64,000 nucleotides of DNA from Hydrotalea sandarakina. Lineage in GTDB: Bacteria > Bacteroidota > Bacteroidia > Chitinophagales > Chitinophagaceae. A model generated the notes under the pieces. That model was not told the origin of the DNA, did not search any database, and saw nothing but the letters and a program-made list of their open reading frames with translations. This document shows, piece by piece, positions 8,834-18,517 of this stretch; position 1 is the stretch's first letter, and every line of letters starts with the position of its first letter. Location of the stretch: NCBI RefSeq assembly GCF_003254115.1, contig NZ_QKZV01000005.1, forward strand, positions 233,489 through 297,488, read 5' to 3'. The position numbers and the translations under genes are program-made.

Positions 8834-10246
8834 CTAATCCCATTGTGTGTGAAAGATGCCGGGTTTATCAATGCGTTGATAAGTGTGCGCCCCAAAATAA
8901 TCGCGTTGTGCCTGTATTAAATTCACCGGCATTTGGGCATTGGTATAGGCATCTAAATATCCTAATGCACTCATTAATCCGGCTACGGCAATTTTATGTT
9001 GCACAGCTTGTACAATTACTTGGCGCAAGGCATTTTCTTTTGTTTGTAATAATTGAGCCAACTGTGTATTTAATAAAATGTTGGACAAATCGGGATTGCT
9101 TTGGTAAGCCGTATAAAAATCTTCTAATAAAACAGAACGAATAATACAGCCGCCGCGCCAAATTTTTACCACATCTTTTAGCGGAATTTCCATGTTATAC
9201 ACAGAAGAGGCTTTGTGTAACATAGCTAAGCCCTGCGCATAACAAATAATAATTGCGGCTTGCAATGCGTTTTCGAGCTGCCCAATAAATTCAGTTTTAT
9301 TAACAGCAATGGGGGTACGTTGTGGTTTAAAAATATTGGCAGCAGCAACGCGTTCATCTTTATACACCGAAATATCGCGAAAAGCAACTGCAATATCAAT
9401 AGTTGGAATGCTGATAGGAAGGTTCATGGCTTCCTGACTGGTCCATTTACCGGTACCTTTTGAGCCGGCTTTATCTAAAATTACATCTACCAAATCTTTA
9501 CCGGTATCGGGGTCTTTTTGCAAAAAAATCTGCGCAGTAATTTCAATTAAAAAGCTTTTTAATTGTCCTTCATTCCATTGTTTGAATACTTGGTGTAACT
9601 CACTATTGGTTAAGCCTAATCCTGTTTTCAACACATCATAAACCTCGCTTATTAATTGCATAATGGCATATTCAATACCATTGTGTACCATTTTTACATA
9701 ATGGCCTGCGGCATCTTTTCCCATGTAAGCCACACAAGGTTCACCATTTACTTTGGCAGATACTGCTTCTAATAAAGGTTGCAAATTTTTCCAGGCAGCA
9801 ACATCGCCACCGGGCATTATACTGGGACCAAAACGCGCCCCTTTTTCGCCACCTGAAACTCCCATTCCTACAAAGTGTAATTGTTTGCTTTGTAAATAGG
9901 TTGTTCGGCGTAATGTATCTTCAAAAAACGAATTACCACCATCAATAATAATATCGCCGGGTTGCAATAAGGGTAATAGACTTTCAATTACATCATCAAC
10001 CGGTTTACCGGCAGGTACCAACATCATTATTTTACGAGGCTGCTCTAATTGTTGCACCATTGCCTCTAAACTACTCACCGCTTTAACCGAATGCTGTGGC
10101 GTTGATTCGTTCAACAAGGCAGCACCTTTCTGTTCATCTTTATCGAACCCTATTACCGAAAATCCATGGTCGGCAAGGTTTAATAACAAATTCCTACCCA
10201 TTGTACCTAAGCCAATCATGCCAAAGTGAAATAAATTGTTGCTCAT
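8834..10246 (-). CDS. gnd: 6-phosphogluconate dehydrogenase, decarboxylating
   Basis: Converts 6-phosphogluconate to ribulose-5-phosphate, CO2 and NADPH. 470 residues, the usual long (E. coli-type) form. Seen: N-terminal Rossmann motif GMIGLGTMGRNL, the substrate motif GVSGGEKGARFGPSIMPGG near residue 130, and KMVHNGIEYAIMQL with the catalytic Lys-His-Asn near residue 185. First gene of the gnd-zwf-pgl operon; the first gene of the next unit, at 10373, diverges from it. Confidence 0.97.
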   Translation of the reverse strand: MSNNLFHFGMIGLGTMGRNLLLNLADHGFSVIGFDKDEQKGAALLNESTPQHSVKAVSSLEAMVQQLEQPRKIMMLVPAGKPVDDVIESLLPLLQPGDIIIDGGNSFFEDTLRRTTYLQSKQLHFVGMGVSGGEKGARFGPSIMPGGDVAAWKNLQPLLEAVSAKVNGEPCVAYMGKDAAGHYVKMVHNGIEYAIMQLISEVYDVLKTGLGLTNSELHQVFKQWNEGQLKSFLIEITAQIFLQKDPDTGKDLVDVILDKAGSKGTGKWTSQEAMNLPISIPTIDIAVAFRDISVYKDERVAAANIFKPQRTPIAVNKTEFIGQLENALQAAIIICYAQGLAMLHKASSVYNMEIPLKDVVKIWRGGCIIRSVLLEDFYTAYQSNPDLSNILLNTQLAQLLQTKENALRQVIVQAVQHKIAVAGLMSALGYLDAYTNAQMPVNLIQAQRDYFGAHTYQRIDKPGIFHTQWD

Positions 10247-10372
10247 AACCTATCGTATTAATGCTGCAAATTAAACAATAAAGCCCTAAAAATGCTTTTT
10301 GGCACATTACATTTAACTTAATTCGTAACACGCAATCGATTGCTTACAATATTTTTACAAAAAATTTGAATT

Positions 10373-10717
10373 ATGAGCCATATAGTTAATGAGTTTAATG
10401 CGTACCGTGAAAAGATGAATGAGGTTATTTTAAGTAAAAACAACCTGGTATTAAAACGTTTATGGAATTTAGATACCAACACGTATGAACCGGGTGTATT
10501 AGATGCTGCCACAAAAGAAATGTTGGGCTTGGTAGCCAGCATGGTATTGCGTTGCGATGATTGTATTAAATACCATTTGGGTAAATGTAAAGAATTGGGC
10601 ATAAGCACCGAAGCTATTTATGAAGTTTTTGCAGTGGCGAATATAGTGGGCGGAACTATTGTAATACCTCATACCCGCCGTGGAGCTGAATATTGGGAAG
10701 AATTGCAAAAAATTTAA
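10373..10717 (+). CDS. Carboxymuconolactone decarboxylase (AhpD-like) family protein
   Basis: 114 residues with the AhpD-type C-x-x-C-x6-H centre (C-D-D-C-IKYHL-G-K, about residues 63-72), which in characterised relatives works as a thiol redox or peroxidase site. The C-terminal half (GISTEAIYEVFAVANIVGGTIVIPH) is typical. It lies 60 nt before korB in the same direction and may be co-transcribed with it. Reaction unproven. Confidence 0.88.
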   Translation: MSHIVNEFNAYREKMNEVILSKNNLVLKRLWNLDTNTYEPGVLDAATKEMLGLVASMVLRCDDCIKYHLGKCKELGISTEAIYEVFAVANIVGGTIVIPHTRRGAEYWEELQKI

Positions 10718-10777
10718 TGAACAGCCATAGGAATTACGTAAATTCGTTAATCTTTATTTTCAATTAAATCTTTATCC

Positions 10778-11812
10778 ATGAGTGCAACTGCAGCTCCGGT
10801 TAATTTAACCGCCAAAGATTTTGCCACCGATCAGGAAGTGCGCTGGTGTCCGGGATGTGGCGATTATTCTATTTTAGCACAAGTACAAAAAGTAATGCCA
10901 ACTTTAGGTATTCCTAAAGAAAATTTTGCCATTATTTCCGGAATTGGTTGTAGCAGCCGTTTCCCCTACTATATGAATACGTTTGGCATGCACTCCATTC
11001 ATGGACGTGCTACTGCCATTGCCAGTGGTTTGAAAGCTGCACGTCCCGACTTAAGTGTTTGGATTGTAAGCGGCGATGGCGACAGTATGAGTATTGGTGG
11101 CAACCATACCATTCATTTACTGCGCAGAAATTTTGATGTAAACTTTTTGGTATTCAATAACCAAATTTATGGGTTAACCAAAGGGCAATATTCACCTACT
11201 TCGGAAGAACATAAAATAACTAAATCAACCCCTTACGGTAGTATTGACCATCCGTTTAATCCACTGGCTTTAGCAATGGGTGCAGATGGTACTTTTATTG
11301 CCCGCAGTATGGACCGCGACCCCAAGCACTTGCAGGAAACCCTTACCCGTGCTGCTAAACACAAAGGAACATCGTTTGTAGAAATATACCAGAACTGTAA
11401 TATTTTTAACGATGGCACTTTTGAAATTTTTACTGAAAAAGCAACCAAATTAGACGAAGGGCTTTATTTAGAGCAGGATAAACCCTTAATTTTCGGTGCT
11501 AATAAAAATAAAGGCATTCGCCTAAATGGCTTGCAGCCGGAAGTTGTTGAATTAGGCAATGATTTTTCTGCCGATGATTTGTGGATACATGATGAACATG
11601 ATTTTTACAAAGCGCAAATTTTAGTACGCATGTTTGATGACCCACACAAAACCGGTACGCATTTTCCACGTCCGTTTGGTGTTTTTTATGAAACATCAAG
11701 GCCTTGTTATGAAGATGAAATGGCATTACAAATTGAAGAGGTAATTACTTCAAAAGGCAAAGGCGATTTAGATAAATTGCTTCGCGGCCGAGAAGTATGG
11801 GAAATTGCATAA
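10778..11812 (+). CDS. korB: 2-oxoacid:ferredoxin oxidoreductase, beta subunit
   Basis: TPP-binding beta subunit of 2-oxoglutarate (or other 2-oxoacid):ferredoxin oxidoreductase, which oxidatively decarboxylates a 2-oxoacid to the acyl-CoA and reduces ferredoxin. 344 residues. Seen: W-C-P-G-C-G near residue 28 and Cys in GIGCSSR and YQNCNIF, the usual [4Fe-4S] ligands; the TPP/Mg motif GDGDSMSIGGNH near residue 100; and NNQIYGLTKGQYSPTS. The alpha subunit gene, normally adjacent, is absent here: upstream is the AhpD-like gene, downstream a terminator. 2-oxoglutarate specificity is inferred from overall similarity. Confidence 0.9.
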   Translation: MSATAAPVNLTAKDFATDQEVRWCPGCGDYSILAQVQKVMPTLGIPKENFAIISGIGCSSRFPYYMNTFGMHSIHGRATAIASGLKAARPDLSVWIVSGDGDSMSIGGNHTIHLLRRNFDVNFLVFNNQIYGLTKGQYSPTSEEHKITKSTPYGSIDHPFNPLALAMGADGTFIARSMDRDPKHLQETLTRAAKHKGTSFVEIYQNCNIFNDGTFEIFTEKATKLDEGLYLEQDKPLIFGANKNKGIRLNGLQPEVVELGNDFSADDLWIHDEHDFYKAQILVRMFDDPHKTGTHFPRPFGVFYETSRPCYEDEMALQIEEVITSKGKGDLDKLLRGREVWEIA

Positions 11813-11834
11813 TCTTGCATTTTTATATATAACG

Positions 11835-11864
11835 AAAAGCCATTACCGTTGTGTAATGGCTTTT
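11835..11864. terminator. Rho-independent terminator after korB
   Basis: Stem AAAAGCCATTAC / GTAATGGCTTTT with a 6-nt loop (11847-11852), T-rich on the plus strand and A-rich before it, so it can also serve the convergent gene at 11884. Confidence 0.85.
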
Positions 11865-11883
11865 ATTTTGAATATTATGTTGC

Positions 11884-12576
11884 TTACTGAATAATCCACC
11901 TAAAATTAAGGGTTATAGCATTTAAAATATTGCTGGCCGTTACAGTACTGTTGAAGGCAAATGAATTGCCAATATTGGGTGCTGTTTGATAGTTGTTTCC
12001 AATAATATTGGCTCCATCATTTTTTTGATGCGAAAATGTTGCCGTTAAAAAATTAGTCAATGAAATATCTACCAAAAAATTCTTTTTTATAAAGTACGCA
12101 ATGCCGGGATAAGCAAATGCACTAATGTTATAGACATTTGATTTAGTATACATATATGTTGTTGCATAGCTACCCGATTGGTCGTACTTGGTATTATTAT
12201 ACCCACCGGCAATGCCTGCGTCATAAAACAAACTCCATTGCTCATGTATGGGAAAATATTTTCTTCTAAAAAAAGATAAGGAAACATTATTGTAATGATA
12301 CCGTGCGTAATCGGCCGGTGTTAAACCTGTAGTATTACTTTTTGCAAAAGTATAATTCAAGCCAACTCCATAGCCAACCGTGTTTGTTTTCATCTTTATC
12401 CAATCAACACCTAACCCTACACCAAAGGTTTTCCCATTACCATAAGCATTATAAGTATTGTTACTAGAATTAATACTTAATGAAGGTCCTAATAACTGAT
12501 TACCCGCCACTAATTGAGACCAACTTGTAAATGCAATAACTACACCAATAAATAAAAGGAGTAATTTTTGTTTCAT
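11884..12576 (-). CDS. Outer-membrane beta-barrel protein, function unknown
   Basis: 230 residues with a signal peptide (about 1-20, ending SWSQ) followed by alternating polar/aromatic strands, Gly-Tyr-rich turns (GVGLGVDWIK, VGYGVGLNYTFA) and a last strand ending in aromatic residues (LNFRWIIQ). This composition suggests a small OmpA/OmpW-like porin domain. No SusD, TonB or enzyme motif is seen. Confidence 0.6.
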   Translation of the reverse strand: MKQKLLLLFIGVVIAFTSWSQLVAGNQLLGPSLSINSSNNTYNAYGNGKTFGVGLGVDWIKMKTNTVGYGVGLNYTFAKSNTTGLTPADYARYHYNNVSLSFFRRKYFPIHEQWSLFYDAGIAGGYNNTKYDQSGSYATTYMYTKSNVYNISAFAYPGIAYFIKKNFLVDISLTNFLTATFSHQKNDGANIIGNNYQTAPNIGNSFAFNSTVTASNILNAITLNFRWIIQ

Positions 12577-12689
12577 TGAATAAGGTTTTGTTTAGATATA
12601 AAAATGATGCATTAACATATAAAAATATATTAATGCATTAAGTAATTAGTTAAATTTTTGTTGATATGAAATTATCAGTGTTGCATAGA

Positions 12690-13589
12690 TTATGAATTAC
12701 TAAAAACCGGTTGTTGTTGAACATAGGGAGCAGCATGGCGGTAAATGCGTTCTATTTTCCAGTTGTACCAAGACTTTGGAGCAGTTTTTTTCATGAAAGT
12801 ATCAATGGTACGCATGCCAAATAAATTCCATACACCTTTGGCTTTACCGGCTAAAGAAGATTGCAAGGCACGCAAACTCATGGCAAAGCCACTATCTAAA
12901 TATTCCATATGGTGCCAATAGCCTGCAGGCATAAACAGGGTATCGCCATGTTCTAAAATTACTTCATAGCCCTTAGCCTGTTTTAAAGCCGGGAAAGCTT
13001 CATAGTTTGGCAATCCATTGTCCTTGTAATAGTTACTGAAGTCAGCTAAACTCAATACTTCAAAAGGTTTTCTATACAGTTTATATTGTTCTTCATAAGG
13101 AAACAACAACACCCTTTTACGCCCCATGAATTGGGTATGTAAAATGTGGCTTAAATCAATATCAAAATGCATGTGGGTAATGGAGCCTTCACCACCGGTA
13201 AATAACATGGGATATTTTTTTACAAAGCCTTTCATTAATTCATCGGGCCAAGTAAAATCATTAATTAATTGTGGTGCGTGTTCAAAAATATTAAATAAGA
13301 AGATGCGCCATCCGGCAGGCCCTTTGCGAATCATATCAATATATTCTCCAAAGGTTTTATAGTCGTCGGCTTTATTAACGGGTGTATAAGCATCACTTTT
13401 TACGTTATTGTACAATGCCACTTTATGGTGACCTAATAACGCATTAAAATAATCCCAATTCCATTTTTCATATGCCGGCCACTGATGGCTCAAATTTTTA
13501 ATAACCAAAGGTTTTAAAGGCGCATAATATTGTTGTTGAAAATCAACACCCGAAATTTCATTAACTACATCAACCGGTTGTAACTGCAT
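12690..13589 (-). CDS. Cupin-like / JmjC-domain 2-oxoglutarate Fe(II) oxygenase family protein
   Basis: About 299 residues of the cupin_8/FIH type. The iron-binding facial triad is visible: H-F-D in THMHFDIDLSH (about residue 143) and the distal His in AGYWHHMEYL (about residue 225). The strand GDTLFMPAGYWHH is typical of the family. Such enzymes hydroxylate proteins or tRNA; the target is unknown. ATG at 13589 is preferred over a TTG two codons upstream. A single gene, divergent from tsaC/sua5. Confidence 0.85.
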   Translation of the reverse strand: MQLQPVDVVNEISGVDFQQQYYAPLKPLVIKNLSHQWPAYEKWNWDYFNALLGHHKVALYNNVKSDAYTPVNKADDYKTFGEYIDMIRKGPAGWRIFLFNIFEHAPQLINDFTWPDELMKGFVKKYPMLFTGGEGSITHMHFDIDLSHILHTQFMGRKRVLLFPYEEQYKLYRKPFEVLSLADFSNYYKDNGLPNYEAFPALKQAKGYEVILEHGDTLFMPAGYWHHMEYLDSGFAMSLRALQSSLAGKAKGVWNLFGMRTIDTFMKKTAPKSWYNWKIERIYRHAAPYVQQQPVFSNS

Positions 13590-13777
13590 ACGCAAGATTT
13601 ATCTGCAAAAATAAATACAAAAATATAATTTCATTATTGATAGAATTGATGATTGATTGAGGTGTATTATATGTATGCCCGCCAAAATGAAGTAAGCAAG
13701 CTTTTTAAATCCATAAACGTCTTATTTAAACATGATAAACCATATCAGCATTTGCATTTTACGTATTAACTTTAACT

Positions 13778-14386
13778 ATGCTTTTAAAATTACATCCACA
13801 AAATCCTGAGCCCAGGTATTTGAATATTATTAAAGAATGTTTGTTAGATGGTGGCGTAATTATTTACCCTACTGATACAATATATGGGTTAGGTTGCGAT
13901 ATTTTTCAACACAAAGCCATTGAACGTATTGCCCGTTTAAAACATATTGATACACAGAAAGCACAACTTAGTTTTGTTTGTTACGACCTAAGTGATTTAA
14001 GCAAATACACAAAAAGTATTGATACGCCTTTGTATAGAATTTTAAAAAAATATTTGCCGGGGCCTTATACTTTTATTTTACCTGCCAGCAAACAGGTACC
14101 TAAAATTTTGCAAAGTAAAAAAAATACCATTGGGTTAAGAATTCCCAATAATACTATTGCTTTATCTATTGTGCAACAATTGGGCCATCCTTTATTAAGC
14201 GCTTCATTACCCGGCGAAAAAGTAGAAGAATATACGGACCCCGAAATTATTTATGCCAATTTTGAGAAATTGGTAGATATAGTAATTGATGGTGGTATAG
14301 GCGGCATAACTCCATCAACTATTATTGATTGTACACATGATGGTTATGAAGTAGTTCGTATGGGTGCAGGGGAATGGGAAGAATAA
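13778..14386 (+). CDS. L-threonylcarbamoyladenylate synthase (Sua5/YciO/YrdC family)
   Basis: Makes threonylcarbamoyl-AMP from Thr, bicarbonate and ATP for the t6A37 modification of ANN-decoding tRNAs, unless it is the YciO paralogue. 202 residues: GGVIIYPTDTIYGLGCD at about residue 28, KKNTIGLRIPNN near residue 112 and PSTIIDC near residue 185 are family marks. This is the short YrdC/YciO form without the Sua5 C-terminal domain. It converges with rnhB (7-nt gap). Confidence 0.85.
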   Translation: MLLKLHPQNPEPRYLNIIKECLLDGGVIIYPTDTIYGLGCDIFQHKAIERIARLKHIDTQKAQLSFVCYDLSDLSKYTKSIDTPLYRILKKYLPGPYTFILPASKQVPKILQSKKNTIGLRIPNNTIALSIVQQLGHPLLSASLPGEKVEEYTDPEIIYANFEKLVDIVIDGGIGGITPSTIIDCTHDGYEVVRMGAGEWEE

Positions 14387-14393
14387 CCCGAGT

Positions 14394-14969
14394 TTATATA
14401 TCAAAACTTTTTCGGTGGTACTTACACAAGCCAAACTGAATAATGGCTTTACGATGTTCAGCCGTACCGTAGCCCTTGTTTTTTTGCCAATTATAGTAAG
14501 GAAACTGTTGGTGTAATTGCAGCATAAATGCATCGCGGTGGGTTTTGGCCAAAATGCTGGCCGCGGCAATGGCAGCATATTTTCCATCACCTTTTACAAT
14601 GCAATGATGGGCAATGCCTAAATAGGGCTTAAATCGGTTGCCATCAATTAATAACAATTCTGGTTTTACAGATAAGCCGTCAATGGCCAAATGCATGGCC
14701 TTGTAAGTAGCTTGTAAAATATTAATATTATCAATTTCGTCATTATCAACCATTGCTACCGACCAGGCTATGGCTTGTTGTTCAATTACAGTTCGTAAAA
14801 TTTCGCGATTGTTTTCTGTTACTTGCTTACTATCGTTTAACAAAGGATGATAAAAATGAGCAGGCAAAATAACGGCCGCTGCAAACACAGGACCTGCATA
14901 GCATCCCCTACCGGCTTCATCGCAGCCTGCTTCATAAATATTACTATTGCTAAATGTACTTGCCAACAT
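14394..14969 (-). CDS. rnhB: Ribonuclease HII
   Basis: Endonuclease that cuts RNA in RNA-DNA hybrids and initiates removal of misincorporated ribonucleotides. The catalytic acidic residues are visible: AGCDEAGRG (D-E-x-G-R-G) at about residue 15, DSKQVTE near 45 and LLLIDGN near residue 105. About 191 residues from ATG 14969, which I prefer over an in-frame GTG at 14978. Convergent with the TsaC-like gene, divergent from ctaA. Confidence 0.95.
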   Translation of the reverse strand: MLASTFSNSNIYEAGCDEAGRGCYAGPVFAAAVILPAHFYHPLLNDSKQVTENNREILRTVIEQQAIAWSVAMVDNDEIDNINILQATYKAMHLAIDGLSVKPELLLIDGNRFKPYLGIAHHCIVKGDGKYAAIAAASILAKTHRDAFMLQLHQQFPYYNWQKNKGYGTAEHRKAIIQFGLCKYHRKSFDI

Positions 14970-15073
14970 ATTGTACACCTGTTTCCCTGCAAAAATGCAT
15001 TTCTTTTCATCAAAAAATAAAAAATGCTGCCGGCATAATACCTTTGCGGCAACGCAATTAAAAAGTTAAAAGC

Positions 15074-16141
15074 ATGATGCAACAGGAAGAAAAATCGCGA
15101 ATATGGGTATCAAACTGGTTATTTGTGGGCGTAGCAATGCTGGTAGTTCAGGTAATTTTAGGCGGAATTACACGCTTAACCGGTTCAGGTCTTTCAATTA
15201 CGGAATGGGACCCAATTATGGGTGCTATTCCTCCCACCAGTGAAAGTCAATGGCAGCATGCTTTTCAGCAATACCAACAAATTGCTCAGTTCAAATACAT
15301 GAACTATAACTTTACACTAAGCGATTTTAAACACATTTTCTTTTGGGAATGGTTTCACCGCCTTTGGGCTAGAAGTATTGGAATTGTATTTATTATTCCC
15401 TTTGTTTACTTTATTATTAAAAAGCACATTAAATCGTGGATGATTCAACCATTAATAGGCCTGTTTATTTTGGGTGGCTTTCAAGGATTAATTGGTTGGA
15501 TTATGGTTAAGAGTGGATTGAATGATGAAAACTTATATGTAAGCCATATAAAACTGGCCATTCATTTCATTGCAGCCATGGTATTAATTGTTTATACTTT
15601 GTTGTTTGCATTAATGATTCGTGTGCCACAGCGCGAAAAAGTAGTTAATCCTTCATTAAAAAAATTCACCATCGTTATTATAATTATTCTTTTTATACAA
15701 TTATTATATGGAGCATTCATGGCAGGTTTAAAAGCCGCCAGTGCTGCCCCAACCTGGCCTACCATTAATGGCATGTGGATACCCGATGCTTTTGGAAACA
15801 GTCCTTTACAACAAAGTTTATTTTTCAATAAAATCACCATTCATTTCATCCATCGCACCTTGGCATACATTTTACTGATATTAATTATATTTTGGTATGC
15901 CAAAACAACGAATATTAAACAATCGCAATGGTTTAGTTTCACAAAACAATTGGCAATAATTTTAGTTTGTACCCAAGTTGTATTGGGTGTTGCAGCCGTA
16001 TTAAGCAGTACAGGTATTGTATTAGGGAAATTTGGATTATTTGAGTGGTTGGCTGAACTACATCAAACCATTGGCATGTTGTTATTACTCACCATGATTG
16101 CCAATAGTTACTTATTATTGTTTAGACCCGCTCAATCTTAA
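15074..16141 (+). CDS. ctaA: Heme A synthase (COX15/CtaA)
   Basis: Membrane monooxygenase that converts heme O to heme A for cytochrome aa3 oxidase. 355 residues with eight predicted helices. Seen: GGITRLTGSGLSITEWDP at about residue 30, FFWEWFHRLWARS at about 95 with one heme His, SHIKLAIHFIAA at about 158, and FIHRTLAY and LHQTIGM in the second half, giving the four conserved His. Two adjacent ATGs (15074, 15077) are possible starts. It is separated from cyoE and the cox genes of the same pathway by about 25 kb. Confidence 0.95.
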   Translation: MMQQEEKSRIWVSNWLFVGVAMLVVQVILGGITRLTGSGLSITEWDPIMGAIPPTSESQWQHAFQQYQQIAQFKYMNYNFTLSDFKHIFFWEWFHRLWARSIGIVFIIPFVYFIIKKHIKSWMIQPLIGLFILGGFQGLIGWIMVKSGLNDENLYVSHIKLAIHFIAAMVLIVYTLLFALMIRVPQREKVVNPSLKKFTIVIIIILFIQLLYGAFMAGLKAASAAPTWPTINGMWIPDAFGNSPLQQSLFFNKITIHFIHRTLAYILLILIIFWYAKTTNIKQSQWFSFTKQLAIILVCTQVVLGVAAVLSSTGIVLGKFGLFEWLAELHQTIGMLLLLTMIANSYLLLFRPAQS

Positions 16142-16257
16142 ATCACTTGTACCAACAATTGGTTATTTTATGGTTTGCCATTAACTTTATAAGTAATACA
16201 CAATGATAAATTGAAGGACAATGCATGCACGTTGGTGTATAACCTCCTTAATTTATC

Positions 16258-18513
16258 ATGGCTTTACTTATAAAAATACCCATGAAAAAATACATTATAG
16301 GTTTTTGGTATTCGCTGCCGGTACAGCTTTTTATTCTTCATTTCAGAAAATATCAGATTTTATTATTGTTCTGGTACATTTTATTTGCTACGGTGGCCGG
16401 ATATTTTATGGATAGTTTTGGGGCTTATTCACTTTTTCTGGCACCTGAATATTTTGATAAAGTGAGTCCTTTTAGTGCTGCCATTGTGGGTTTTGCCATT
16501 GGTATTTTTATAATGAGTTGGAATATTACCACCTTTATTTTAAATGCACGATACATTAAATTCTTAGCAACAACCGCTGCACCTTTTTTAAAATATTGCA
16601 TTAACAATGCCATTTTACCGCTTATTTTTTTAGTTTTTTATTTTATAAGAGGCCTTCAATTTTCGCAACAACAACAATTACAAAGTTTAGGTGAATCATT
16701 ATTAACGGCATTAGGATTTACCGGTGGTTTATTTCTATCAATTTTACTGGCCTTTGTGTATTTTTTTAGTGCAGACAAAACAATTTATTATACCATAAAG
16801 CAAGGCATTGCCGAAGCAAACAAACGATATAATGCTATTATTAATAAAGATGCATTGCCATTAACCAAACTAGAAATGCGTGTTGACTGGTTTTTAAGTG
16901 CCAGTTTTAAATTGCGGCGGCCCAGAGATATTAGGCATTATAACGAATCATTTTTAGATGATGTTTTTTCTAAACACCATATTTCCGCTGTTATTGCCAT
17001 ATTAATTGCCTTCATTTTTTTAATTGTTTTGGGCTTTAGTGCCGACAGCAGATTGTTTCAAATACCTGCAGCAGCCAGTATTTCCATTTTATTTGCTATT
17101 TTAATTGCAGTATCGGGTGCTGTTTCTTTATTCTTTAAAAGCTGGAGCATTCCGCTAATCATTGTTATTTATTTAATACTGAATTATTTGTATCAAATTG
17201 GAGTAATTGACCCTCGCAATAAAGCCTATGGTTTAAATTATGATAATAAGGCACAACGTCCATTATATGATGCTTCAAGTATTCGTCAACTATGCAGCGA
17301 CAGTGCAATGGAAGCAGATAAAGCCTACTACTTAAACATTTTAAACAAATGGAAGGCAAAGCAAAAAGAAGAAAAACCTATTATGTACATTATTAATACC
17401 AGTGGCGGAGGCTTACGAAGTGCTGTGTTTACCATGAATACCTTGCAAAAAATAGACAGTGCCTTACATGGCCAACTTATGCAGCATACCTTATTCATTA
17501 ATGGGGCTTCGGGTGGTTTACTGGGTGCTGCCTATTTTAGAGAGTTGTATTACCAAACGCGTTTAGGCAACAAAAACATCAACTTATACAACCCTGCCTA
17601 TGTTGATGATATTGCCAAAGATTTATTGAACCCTTTATTTTCATCGTTTGTAACACGAGATATCATTGGCCCGGTGCAAAAATTTAATTATGAAGGGTTT
17701 GAATACATTAAAGATCGCGGTTATGCCTTTGAAGAGAAATTAAATGAAAATACCCACGGCTATTTAAATAAAAACATTTATGCTTATGCTAAGCCCGAAG
17801 CCAATGCAACTATACCAATTATGTTTTTTAATGCTACCATTAGTCGCGATGCCAGAAGTATGATTATGGCAACACATCCGGCGCGTTTTTTAATGCGCCC
17901 ATTGTCCGACTCAGCTCATTTAACCAGCTATGATGCCGATGGCATTGATTTTAACAGCTATTTTAAACGGCAAAATAGTGATAGCTTAAGGGTATTATCT
18001 GCACTTAGAATGAATGCCACATTCCCAATAGTATTACCTAATGTATGGCTGCCTTCAAAACCTATTATTGATGTAATGGATGCCGGTTTACGTGATAACT
18101 TTGGTCAAGAACTCACCCTACGTTTTTTAAACGTATTTAAAGATTGGCTTCAAGAAAATACACAAAAAGTAATTGTTATTGAACTTCGTGATCGTAGTAT
18201 TGATGACTGGGAAAATCCTTATGACAATACCAGTTTATTAAGTTTATTAACCAAACCCTTGCTCATACTGCAATATAATTGGTACCGTTTTCAAGATTAT
18301 TATCAACACAATTCATTAGACTATTTTGCAGAAAGTTATGGGCCGCATTTTTATAGTTTATCGTTCCAGTATTTGGCCTCTAAAACTGATGCTGCCGCAA
18401 CTTTAAATTTCCATTTAACCGCAGCCGAAAAGAAAAGTGTAATGAATGCCTTTTACAACAAGGCCAATTTAAATGCTTTACAGGTTTTATTAAAGCAATC
18501 TAACTTGCGGTAA
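16258..18513 (+). CDS. Polytopic membrane protein with C-terminal patatin-like hydrolase domain
   Basis: 751 residues. The N-terminal part (about 1-320) has roughly eight hydrophobic helices; the C-terminal part is patatin-like. Patatin hallmarks: the oxyanion-hole loop SGGGLRSAVF near residue 380, the nucleophile elbow G-A-S-G-G near residue 418, and a dyad-like Asp in DAGLRDNFG near residue 613 (D-A-G instead of the common D-G-[AG]). Likely a membrane-bound acyl hydrolase. An in-frame ATG at 16282 is an alternative start that matches the basic N terminus better. It runs almost into the convergent amidase gene (4-nt gap). Confidence 0.75.
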   Translation: MALLIKIPMKKYIIGFWYSLPVQLFILHFRKYQILLLFWYILFATVAGYFMDSFGAYSLFLAPEYFDKVSPFSAAIVGFAIGIFIMSWNITTFILNARYIKFLATTAAPFLKYCINNAILPLIFLVFYFIRGLQFSQQQQLQSLGESLLTALGFTGGLFLSILLAFVYFFSADKTIYYTIKQGIAEANKRYNAIINKDALPLTKLEMRVDWFLSASFKLRRPRDIRHYNESFLDDVFSKHHISAVIAILIAFIFLIVLGFSADSRLFQIPAAASISILFAILIAVSGAVSLFFKSWSIPLIIVIYLILNYLYQIGVIDPRNKAYGLNYDNKAQRPLYDASSIRQLCSDSAMEADKAYYLNILNKWKAKQKEEKPIMYIINTSGGGLRSAVFTMNTLQKIDSALHGQLMQHTLFINGASGGLLGAAYFRELYYQTRLGNKNINLYNPAYVDDIAKDLLNPLFSSFVTRDIIGPVQKFNYEGFEYIKDRGYAFEEKLNENTHGYLNKNIYAYAKPEANATIPIMFFNATISRDARSMIMATHPARFLMRPLSDSAHLTSYDADGIDFNSYFKRQNSDSLRVLSALRMNATFPIVLPNVWLPSKPIIDVMDAGLRDNFGQELTLRFLNVFKDWLQENTQKVIVIELRDRSIDDWENPYDNTSLLSLLTKPLLILQYNWYRFQDYYQHNSLDYFAESYGPHFYSLSFQYLASKTDAAATLNFHLTAAEKKSVMNAFYNKANLNALQVLLKQSNLR

Positions 18514-18517
18514 AATG

